DNA of 64,000 bases from Actinomadura macra NBRC 14102. GTDB lineage: Bacteria; Actinomycetota; Actinomycetes; Streptosporangiales; Streptosporangiaceae. Below the pieces are notes generated by a model. The model was not told the DNA's origin, searched no databases, and was given only the letters and a program-made list of their open reading frames with translations. The position numbers and the translations under genes were made by a program. This document shows, piece after piece, positions 8,422-14,981 of this stretch (position 1 is its first letter; the number at the start of each line of letters is the position of its first letter). The stretch spans positions 29,497 to 93,496 of the forward strand of contig NZ_BCQT01000013.1 of NCBI RefSeq assembly GCF_001552215.1, in the 5' to 3' direction.

Positions 8422-9081
8422 GTCGCCTACGTCCGCACGGTGGCGGAACGGGTCGCGGACCAGGTGCCCCGGCCGGACGCGTCCGACGTCGTCCGCCATT
8501 TCGCCCGCTATACGGTGCACCACTACGACGCTCACACCGAGGCGCTCACCCACGGTCGCCAGACCCTCGGGTATCCGCCGCCCTTCCTGCCCGGCCTGTC
8601 CGACGCGGAGCAGCCAGCGGGCACGGACGCGGGCTCGCTGCCGGGTGACGTGCAGTTCGCCGGCGGACGGTTCCTGCTCGGCGCCCGCATGTCCGCCCCG
8701 TTCGTCAACGACAACGAGAAATGGGCGCACATGGTCGAGGTGCCGCCGTTCGCCATGGCCACGGCGCCGGTCACCCAGGCGGAGTTCGCGGAGTTCGTGG
8801 AGGCGGGCGGCTACACCGATCCCCGGCTGTGGCCGGACGGCGGCACGTGGTTGGCCGCGACCGGGGCGACGTGTCCGCGCTACTGGCGGGGCGGGAAGGG
8901 CGGCTGGCGGCGCCGCCATTTCGACACCTGGGTCGATCTGGAGCCGCACCTTCCGGTGAGCCATGTGTCCTGGGCGACGCGCGGCCGCTACCTCCGCTCC
9001 ATCCTGCGCAACCACTTCACCCCCGACCGGTGGGACGTGCCGGCCGGGCTGCGCACCTGCGCCCCGTTCACCTCTACATGA
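8422..9081 (+). pseudogene. Collapsed SenA/EgtB-family (sulfoxide/selenoneine synthase-like) gene
   Basis: From 8422 the frame encodes the end of a DinB-type helical domain with the metal motif Hx3HxE (HYDAHTE) followed by RQTLGYPPP, then a formylglycine-generating-enzyme-like domain (GGRFLLGA, FVNDNEKWAHMVEVPPF, PVTQAEFAEFVEAGGY). In this family, EgtB, OvoA and SenA join thiols or selenosugars to histidine derivatives; the wording of the motifs is closest to SenA as I recall it. The N-terminal half of the DinB domain is absent. Near SHVSWATRGRY the protein jumps straight to the C-terminal motif RNHFTPDRWDV...RTCA, skipping most of the catalytic domain. Both junctions indicate deletions. It is tail-to-tail with the TusA/diiron gene (8-bp overlap). 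Confidence 0.7.
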
Positions 9082-10282
9082 GGTTGCGGGTGTGCAGCGA
9101 GGACAGTTCGGCCGCCTCGTTGGCGGGGAAGCCGAGCCGGATCAGTCGGTGCCGCCGTCCCTCGTACATCTCCCGCTGGAGCAGCCGCACCTTCTCGTGG
9201 CCGCGCCCGATCGCCGCGGGCGTCCACTCCCCGGCGGCGAGGGTGACCAGCGCCTCGAACACGTCCTCGTTCATCCCGCCGGTTCCCGCGAGGGCTTCGT
9301 GCCGCCGCTCGACCACGGTCCGCAGCCGGCCGCGCAGCGCGGGGTCGACGGCGGCCTGATGCTGGAGGTGCGCCACCCCGAACGCCACATGCCGTGCCTC
9401 GTCCTGGCGCGTCAGGCGGGTCACCTGGCGGGTGACCGGGTCGGGCGCGTGCCGGTCCAGGAAGCTGAGCAGGTTCAGGAAGCTCCCCTCGCCCAGCACC
9501 GAGAGCAGGAACGACGCGAGCGAGAAGTCCGGCTCGGCGAGCAGCGTGCCCAGCGACTCCCGTCCGCTCACCGAGGACGTGCCGAGGACGCCGCCCTTCA
9601 GCAGCGCCCGGCGGCTGAACACCTCCAGGTGCCGGGCCTCGTCCGCGATCTGTACCGCGAGCAGTTGCTGCACCTCGCGGAAGTGCGGGTGGATCCGGCC
9701 GAGCAGACGCGCCAGCACGACCAGCGCCGCCTGCTTGTTCTCCACCAGGTACGTCATGACCTGGACGACCGCCCGCTCGATCTCATCCGGGAGCGTGAAC
9801 TCGGCGTCCCATTGGATCACCACGTCCGGGTTCCACTGTGCCGCCACCGCGCTCGTGTACAGCCCGGGCGCGATGTCGGCCCAGACAAGGTCCCGGTCGA
9901 TCAGGTCGAAGGGCGGCACCGGGCCGCCCGGCTCGACCAGCGCGCCCCGCGCCGCCAGACCCCAGCTCGGGTCCGCGCGCGGCACGATCCCGTCCGGGGT
10001 CGCGCCCCCGGCCCGCTGGGCCTGCGTCCAGCGGTCGAGGTCGGCGCTGCCCCGCACCACCCAGGCGCGGACGTTCGCGTCCCCGTCGTCGGGCAGCCGC
10101 ACATGATGCCCGAGCTTTCGGCACCAGGTGCGTAACTGGTCGGGCAGTGCCTGGTCGCCGCCGGTCACGCCGAGTTCCGCGCCCGGCGGCAGGTGCTTCA
10201 GCGCGCGCCGCACCAGCAGGTGCGCGCCCTCCTCGAAGCCGAGGTCCGCGAGGTCCACGATCGGGACGGGAGGGGGTGTCAC
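9074..10282 (-). CDS. TusA-like domain fused to a ferritin-like diiron protein
   Basis: 402 aa. Residues about 8-62 resemble a TusA sulfur-carrier domain (ALKHLPPGAELGVTGGD, TWCRKLGHHV), but the usual CPxP catalytic cysteine motif is replaced by FEEGAH. Residues about 150-390 form a ferritin/AurF-like helical bundle with a full diiron ligand set: Glu in LVENKQ, ADEARH, Glu in LGEGSF, and QDEARH. The linker is Pro/Gly-rich. The start is a GTG at 10280-10282, with no good ribosome-binding site and an upstream stop at 10319. Function is not known to me; a diiron oxidase or oxygenase acting near sulfur or selenium chemistry is suggested by the fusion and by the SenA-like remnant beside it. Confidence 0.75.
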   Translation of the reverse strand: MTPPPVPIVDLADLGFEEGAHLLVRRALKHLPPGAELGVTGGDQALPDQLRTWCRKLGHHVRLPDDGDANVRAWVVRGSADLDRWTQAQRAGGATPDGIVPRADPSWGLAARGALVEPGGPVPPFDLIDRDLVWADIAPGLYTSAVAAQWNPDVVIQWDAEFTLPDEIERAVVQVMTYLVENKQAALVVLARLLGRIHPHFREVQQLLAVQIADEARHLEVFSRRALLKGGVLGTSSVSGRESLGTLLAEPDFSLASFLLSVLGEGSFLNLLSFLDRHAPDPVTRQVTRLTRQDEARHVAFGVAHLQHQAAVDPALRGRLRTVVERRHEALAGTGGMNEDVFEALVTLAAGEWTPAAIGRGHEKVRLLQREMYEGRRHRLIRLGFPANEAAELSSLHTRNLM

Positions 10283-10497
10283 GGCGTCGGGCCCGCGGTG
10301 CCGGCCGTCCTCGTCGGGTCACGGAAGCCGGCTTCGCCGACGGCTTGTGGATGCGCCATACCACGTCCTTTTCGGGCACCTCGCGGTCAACCGGTCTCTC
10401 GCTATGATTGCGACCATCCCACCGATTCCTGGGCACGGCAAGGGGGAAAGCGGCGGCCTTCTCCACCAGTGCGATTGAGGGCATCGACCCGCACTCG

Positions 10498-10518
10498 ATA
10501 TGCGATACAGGCGCATAT
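10498..10518. repeat. Inverted repeat, 7-bp arms
   Basis: ATATGCG (10498-10504) and CGCATAT (10512-10518) separated by ATACAGG. It lies in the non-coding region upstream of the TusA/diiron gene. Confidence 0.6.
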
Positions 10519-10670
10519 GGGAAGTGATATTGGAACGTTCGCCGGACCGGTCCCCGGAGCGCCTGTTACGGGCCGAAACCGCCTTGCTACCGCGCTGTGC
10601 GCCGTCGGTCGGGGGGTGCGCCGCACCGTCCCGGCGGTGATCGCCACGCGGCTGGCCTACTACGGCCAAG

Positions 10671-10692
10671 AAATTGCAGGTGGATGCAATTT
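10671..10692. repeat. Inverted repeat, 8-bp arms
   Basis: AAATTGCA (10671-10678) and TGCAATTT (10685-10692) around GGTGGA, a perfect AT-rich dyad in a GC-rich genome. It may be an operator; the short T run after it is too weak for a confident terminator call. Confidence 0.6.
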
Positions 10693-10766
10693 TCGACATA
10701 TCTGGCAAAGTTGTGAACGCGCAGTGGCGTCGCACTGTGAGAGCGCCCGCTACTGATGCGGTTCAG

Positions 10767-10903
10767 TTAATTCCTCGGGAGCATTCGCCTCATCGCCTCG
10801 TAGGCGCCGGAGACCAGTTCGTTGCGGGGAAGCCGCTGCGCTTGCGCGCGGCCGCGTAGTTGCCGCCGGCGATGACGGCCCAGGGGCCGTAGCGGTCGAT
10901 CAT
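10767..10903 (-). pseudogene. SDR dehydrogenase remnant (N- and C-terminal ends only)
   Basis: A well-placed GGAGG precedes an ATG at 10901-10903, and the peptide MIDRYGPWAVIAGG is a typical short-chain dehydrogenase opening. After about 14 residues the homology ends. A second reading frame then gives LPRNELVSGAYEAMRRMLPR and a TAA at 10767-10769, a plausible C-terminus. About 200 residues of the Rossmann fold and the catalytic Tyr-Lys are missing, with a frame change. It is not functional as it stands. Confidence 0.5.
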
Positions 10904-11011
10904 GGTCCTCCGTCCAGGTCAGGGTCCAGGCGACGCCGTTGACGTGCGAGCCGCAGTCCGCGGCCGAGGTCGTCGCCCGCGCCTATCGCCGCCCGCCCCG
11001 TCGGCGCCCCG

Positions 11012-11257
11012 TCAGCCATCGACGACCGTGATCGCGCCGGTCAGCGCGGCCTCCTGGATCGCCGAGCGCAGCGCCGGGCAGGTACCGAGGCCGTCCTCGG
11101 GCAGACCGGTGCAGGACGCGCGGGCCCGCGCGCTCCACTGGATGCTCGTCTGCTCCCAGCTCGACTTGCGTGCCAGCACCTCGGCGTCGCAGCGGCGGCA
11201 GCGGACGGGCACCAGCGGTGCGCCGTCCGCGAGGCGTTCGTCCTGGCGGACGGTCAC
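11012..11257 (-). CDS. Small four-cysteine protein coupled to kshA
   Basis: 81 aa. A GTG at 11257 overlaps the kshA stop (GTGA), so it is translationally coupled. Cysteines at 20, 23, 49 and 60 give CxxC-x25-C-x10-C, suggesting a zinc or iron-sulfur knuckle. The sequence between (KSSWEQTSIQWSARARASC) is rich in aromatic and basic residues. Family not recognised. The tight coupling to a Rieske oxygenase hints at a role as electron-transfer, assembly or accessory protein, but this is inference. Confidence 0.7.
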   Translation of the reverse strand: MTVRQDERLADGAPLVPVRCRRCDAEVLARKSSWEQTSIQWSARARASCTGLPEDGLGTCPALRSAIQEAALTGAITVVDG

Positions 11258-12411
11258 GTCGTCGCCCCCTCGGCCTCGCGCCGCGCGATGTTCTCCGCGC
11301 ACTCGCGCTGCCAGGACTCCACCGGACGGGTCGTGTCGATCTCGTACTCGAACCGGCCGGTCATCTCCGGGGCGACGTCCGCGACGTCCACGTAGAACTG
11401 CTCGTACCAGCGGCGGAGCTGGTAGACGGGGCCGTCCTCCTCGCACAGGAGCGGGTTGTCGATGCGGGTCTTGTTGCGCCAGATCTCGATGTCCTGCTCG
11501 AAGCCCGCCAGGATGAACCCCGACAGCCTCCGCGCCGTCTCCTCCGCCGCGTCGCCCGGGAGCCGGTCGCTACGTCGCACGATGATCCCCGAGTGCAGCG
11601 AGAAGGAGTTCTCGTCGATCGGGTAGTGGCAGTTGATCAGGACGGAGTCCATGTCGAACCCGTCGTAGTGGTACGTCAGCTCGTCAATCATGAAGGACGG
11701 GCCGTGGTAGGACGCCACGGAGGAGTTCCCGAGCATCCGCGCCCCGCCCTCGCCGGCCGGCCGGGCGCGGTCCGGGCGGCTCTTCCCCTTCATGATCTGC
11801 GTGGCCGTGTGGCCCTCGAAGATGTTCTTGAAGTACGTCGGGAACGAGTAGTGGATGTAGAAGAAGTGCGCCATGTCCACGACGTTGTCGACGACCTCGC
11901 GGCAGTTGGCGTGGACGGTCGTCTCCGTCCACAGCCAGTCGGTCCAGTCGTCGCGGGTGGCGCCCTCGATGACCGGGATCGTCACGTCCGCCGGGGGCTT
12001 GCGGCCTTCGGGGTCGTTCCAGACGAACAGCAGCCCGTCCTGCTCCATCGTCGGCCAGGCCGATGTGCGCGCCCGCAGCGGCACACGACGTGCGTAGGGG
12101 ATCGCCTTGCAGCGCCCGTCGCCGCCCCAGCGCCAGTCGTGGAACGGGCACGCGATCGTGTTCCCCTTGACCGTGCCCTGCGACAGGTCCCCGCCCATGT
12201 GCCGGCAGTGGGCGTCCAGGACGTTGACGGCGCCGTCCTCACCGGTGAAGACGACGAGCCGCTGCCCGAACGCGTCGATGGTGTGCGGCGTGCCGTCCTT
12301 GAACCGCCCGGCGAGCCCCAGGCAATGCCAGCCCCGGGCGAAACGGGCGGAGATCGCCTCCGCCTCGATGGCGCGGATCGTGTCCGACTCGGTGGCGGTC
12401 ACGTGGATCAT
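11254..12411 (-). CDS. kshA: KshA-type Rieske oxygenase, 3-ketosteroid 9-alpha-hydroxylase
   Basis: 385 aa from the chosen ATG at 12411; an in-frame GTG at 12456 would add 15 residues, and a GTG three codons in has better ribosome-binding-site spacing (GAAGGG). The Rieske [2Fe-2S] motif is CRH...CPFHDW (about residues 69-93). The mononuclear iron site is in VVDNVVDMAHFFYIHYSFPTY, keeping the bridging Asp and both His. KTRIDNPLL and YQLRRWYEQFYVDVADV are near-identical to mycobacterial KshA. With KshB it 9-alpha-hydroxylates the steroid so that ring B opens. It is divergent from the second hsaA, with a palindromic region between. Confidence 0.92.
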   Translation of the reverse strand: MIHVTATESDTIRAIEAEAISARFARGWHCLGLAGRFKDGTPHTIDAFGQRLVVFTGEDGAVNVLDAHCRHMGGDLSQGTVKGNTIACPFHDWRWGGDGRCKAIPYARRVPLRARTSAWPTMEQDGLLFVWNDPEGRKPPADVTIPVIEGATRDDWTDWLWTETTVHANCREVVDNVVDMAHFFYIHYSFPTYFKNIFEGHTATQIMKGKSRPDRARPAGEGGARMLGNSSVASYHGPSFMIDELTYHYDGFDMDSVLINCHYPIDENSFSLHSGIIVRRSDRLPGDAAEETARRLSGFILAGFEQDIEIWRNKTRIDNPLLCEEDGPVYQLRRWYEQFYVDVADVAPEMTGRFEYEIDTTRPVESWQRECAENIARREAEGATT

Positions 12412-12461
12412 CCCTTCGACGGTGGACGGGTGCTCGCACGCTATGTCGCAGGTCACGCTCC

Positions 12462-12488
12462 GTCCCGGCCAGTCCCAGTGGCCGGGAC
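12462..12488. promoter_or_regulatory. 10-bp perfect inverted repeat overlapping an island palindrome (12473-12487)
   Basis: GTCCCGGCCA (12462-12471) and TGGCCGGGAC (12479-12488) form a perfect dyad with a 7-nt loop. Its right part also reads TCCCAGTGGCCGGGA (12473-12487), a match to the island operator consensus apart from the central bases. It lies between divergent kshA and hsaA2, so an operator is more likely than a terminator. Confidence 0.55.
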
Positions 12489-12560
12489 GCCTGCGGACGC
12501 GGTGCCGCGCGGGCGTGGTCTCCTGCGAGGGCCGGACTAGGGAAGACAGGGAGCGGGCGG

Positions 12561-13727
12561 ATGAGCAACGACGTCCTGGAGGCCGTACGCGGGCTGTTGC
12601 CGGGGATCGCCGAGCGGGCCCGGTCCGTGGACGAGAAGGGCCGGATCCCGGCGGAGACGATCCGGGAGCTGACCGCCGCCGGGGTGTTCCGGATGCTCCA
12701 GCCCGCCCGGTACGGCGGCGCCGAGGACGACCCGGTCGCCTTCTATCAGGTCGTCCGGGAGATCTCCGGCGCCTGCGGCTCCACCGGCTGGGTGGCGGCC
12801 GTGCTCGGCGTGCACTCCTGGCACGTCGGCCTGTTCCCCGACGCGGCGCAACGCGAGGTGTGGGGCCCCGGGCCCGACAACCTCCTCGCCTCGTCCTACG
12901 CCCCGATCGGGCGGCTCACCCCCGCCGATGGCGGCTTCGAGGTCTCCGGCCGGTGGGCGTTCTCGTCCGGCTGCGAGTTCGCGTCCTGGGCGCTGCTCGG
13001 CGGGCTGGTGGTCGGCGCGGAGGGCAGGCCCGTCGACTTCATGACGGTGCTCGTCCCGAGGAGGGACTACGAGATCCGCGAGGAGTGGGACTCGATGGGC
13101 CTGCGCGGCACCGCCAGCGACGACATCGTCGTCGAGCGGGCGTTCGTCCCCACGCACCGCGCGATGCGCAACTACGATCAGGCGCAGCTGCGCGCCCCGG
13201 GCCGCAAGGTCAACACCGGCCCGCTGTACCGGCTGCCGTTCGGGACGGTCTTCACCACCACCGTCGCCGCCAGCGTGATCGGGATGGCCGCGGGCTGCTA
13301 CGCCTCCTACGTGTCGGCGATGCGTGACCGCATCCGGCTCAGCCTCGGCGGCGGACGGTTCGTCGAGGACGGCTTCGCGCAGGTCGCGGTGGCCCGCGCC
13401 GCCTCGGAGATCGACGCGGCCGTGCTGCAGACCGAGCACAACGTCCGGGAGATCCACACGTACGCGGCGCGCAACCGGGAGATTCCACTGGAGCTTCGGC
13501 TGCGCGCCCGCCGCGACCAGGTCCGCGGCACCGAGCGCGCGATCGAGGCGATCGACATCCTGTTCAAGACCGCCGGCGGGAACTCGCTGCGCCGCGGCCA
13601 CGTCATCGAGCGCGCCTGGCGGGACGCCCATGCGGGCAGCGTCCACGTCGCCAACGACGTCGAGCGGGCACTGGCGATGTACGGCCGGGGCGAGTTCGGT
13701 CTGACGGTGGAGGACAACCTCCTCTGA
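12561..13727 (+). CDS. hsaA: HsaA-like flavin-dependent monooxygenase, oxygenase subunit (copy 2)
   Basis: 388 aa. It is closer to mycobacterial HsaA than copy 1: GVFRMLQPARYGGAEDDP, CGSTGWVAAVLGVHSWHVGLF, SSSYAPIG-like segment, FSSGCEFASWALLGG, GLRGTASDDIVVERAFVP and AWRDAHAGSVHVANDVERA. It should hydroxylate the aromatised steroid A ring using FMNH2 from HsaB. ATG 12561 follows a purine-rich GGGAGCGGGCGG. It stands alone, divergent from kshA and ended by a strong hairpin. Two HsaA genes with one HsaB suggest substrate-specific oxygenases sharing a reductase. Confidence 0.87.
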   Translation: MSNDVLEAVRGLLPGIAERARSVDEKGRIPAETIRELTAAGVFRMLQPARYGGAEDDPVAFYQVVREISGACGSTGWVAAVLGVHSWHVGLFPDAAQREVWGPGPDNLLASSYAPIGRLTPADGGFEVSGRWAFSSGCEFASWALLGGLVVGAEGRPVDFMTVLVPRRDYEIREEWDSMGLRGTASDDIVVERAFVPTHRAMRNYDQAQLRAPGRKVNTGPLYRLPFGTVFTTTVAASVIGMAAGCYASYVSAMRDRIRLSLGGGRFVEDGFAQVAVARAASEIDAAVLQTEHNVREIHTYAARNREIPLELRLRARRDQVRGTERAIEAIDILFKTAGGNSLRRGHVIERAWRDAHAGSVHVANDVERALAMYGRGEFGLTVEDNLL

Positions 13728-13735
13728 GATCCCGT

Positions 13736-13768
13736 GCGGTGGGGCCGGTCGGCGACCGGCCCCACCGC
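13736..13768. terminator. Strong GC hairpin, bidirectional terminator candidate
   Basis: A stem of up to 16 bp (13736-13751 with 13753-13768), GCGGTGGGGCCGG pairing with CCGGCCCCACCGC. It lies in the 57-bp gap between the convergent hsaA2 and lipase genes. Confidence 0.8.
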
Positions 13769-13784
13769 GTGAGTGAGACCGGGA

Positions 13785-14981
13785 TCAGCAGGTCGAGCCG
13801 GGCGTGCGGCCGGCGCGCAGGTCCCGGACGAACCGCAGGGACTCCTCGAACGAGGCGTGGATGCTGCCGCGGTGGTCGGCGCCGTCGAACGACCGGTAGG
13901 CGATGCTCCCGTAGCGTTTGCAGAGGTCGGCCACGATCGCCTGGGTGGCGGCGGGCGAGACCTCCTTGTCGGCGGCGCCCTGCGCGACCAGCGTCGGCAC
14001 CGTCAGGTTCAGGCCGGTCGCCTCCTGCGAGCGCAGGTAGTCCACGAACGGCGTGAGGTCGGCGCCCGGACGGAACACCTGGCTCAGCGGAAGGGTCTTG
14101 CCGAGCTGCCTGAGCTGGGCCAGGCACGCGCTCGTCCGCCCCGCCTTCACCAGCGCCCCCGCCTGCTCGGTCAGCAGGGCCTCCGGCACGATGGACGGCC
14201 TCGCCGCCTGCGCGCCGTTGAGCAGCACGAACAGGAAGGGCAGCGCCGCCTCGGCACCCGGGTACTGGGCTTGGACGTAGGCAGCGATCTGGCTCATCTG
14301 TGATCCGGGCGCGATCGACACCGCGCCGCGGAGCCGGACATCGCCCCGCTTCGACCGGACGGCGGCGGTGTAGAGCGCCGCCTGACCGCCCTGGCTGTGC
14401 CCGGCCACGAACCAGTCCCGTCCGATGCGGCGGTCGGTCCTGCGGGCCGCGCGGACGATGTCCAGGACGGTGTTGGCCTCGCTGACCCCGTTCATGTACG
14501 GATGCCCGCCGGGGGTGCCGAGGCCCTCGTAGTCGGTCTGCACGACCGCGAAGCCCTGCGCCACCCACTTGTCCAGGTACTGCTCGGTGATGGACAGGTA
14601 GTCGTGGGCGGGGCCGTCCGCGGTGTCGGCGGACGGCGCGCAGATGTCGGCGGTGCCCGTCGTCCCGTGCGCCCAGCTCAGCACCGGCCACCCGCCGCGC
14701 GGTGCCTTGCCCTTCGGCACCGACACCGTGCCCGACACCGTGATCCGCTTTCCGCCCACACCCTCGGAGGTGTAGGTCACCGTCCGGTTCACGGCCGCAC
14801 TGGGCAGCGCCGCCGCGTTGTGGAGCGGCCTGCTGCTGAGCAGCTTCCCCCGCTGTTCGCCGTGCGCGGCGGAATGCGCGGGCGCCGCCTGCGCGGGCGC
14901 CGCCTGCGCGGGTACCGCGGTGCCGGCAGCGGCGGCGGCCGTCGCGACGACGACCGCCGCGCGCACCCTGACTGATCTCAT
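13785..14981 (-). CDS. Secreted lipase (LIP-type alpha/beta hydrolase), coupled to a kstD-like gene
   Basis: 398 aa. The N-terminal signal peptide (MRSVRVRAAVVVATAAAAAG, cleavage near AQA) is followed by an Ala/Pro repeat. The mature protein is a secretory-lipase-type alpha/beta hydrolase: SWAHGTTGTADICAPS, nucleophile GHSQGGQAA, acid in AQGAADKEV, and His in GADHRGSIH. Its ATG overlaps the stop of the upstream flavoprotein gene (ATGA), unusual for an exported enzyme and a cytoplasmic flavoprotein. That coupling suggests it releases substrate for the pathway, for example from steroid or fatty esters; this is inference. Confidence 0.85.
   Translation of the reverse strand: MRSVRVRAAVVVATAAAAAGTAVPAQAAPAQAAPAHSAAHGEQRGKLLSSRPLHNAAALPSAAVNRTVTYTSEGVGGKRITVSGTVSVPKGKAPRGGWPVLSWAHGTTGTADICAPSADTADGPAHDYLSITEQYLDKWVAQGFAVVQTDYEGLGTPGGHPYMNGVSEANTVLDIVRAARRTDRRIGRDWFVAGHSQGGQAALYTAAVRSKRGDVRLRGAVSIAPGSQMSQIAAYVQAQYPGAEAALPFLFVLLNGAQAARPSIVPEALLTEQAGALVKAGRTSACLAQLRQLGKTLPLSQVFRPGADLTPFVDYLRSQEATGLNLTVPTLVAQGAADKEVSPAATQAIVADLCKRYGSIAYRSFDGADHRGSIHASFEESLRFVRDLRAGRTPGSTC

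Larger units (their letters stand above)
10283..10766. other. Gene-free stretch with two inverted repeats
   Basis: No open frame here has recognisable content. Two AT-richer inverted repeats stand out: 10498-10518 (ATATGCG, 7-nt loop, CGCATAT) and 10671-10692 (AAATTGCA, 6-nt loop, TGCAATTT). They lie upstream of the minus-strand TusA/diiron gene and could be operators or a relic terminator. Confidence 0.5.

Noticed and set aside
10904..11019. Short minus-strand frame between the four-cysteine gene and the SDR remnant
   Set aside because: About 39 codons, overlapping the upstream stop by a few bases, but with no recognisable content; it appears to be part of the decayed region.
12462..12488. 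Perfect inverted repeat taken as a terminator
   Set aside because: It lies between divergent genes, where no transcript ends, and contains a copy of the island palindrome, so an operator is more likely.
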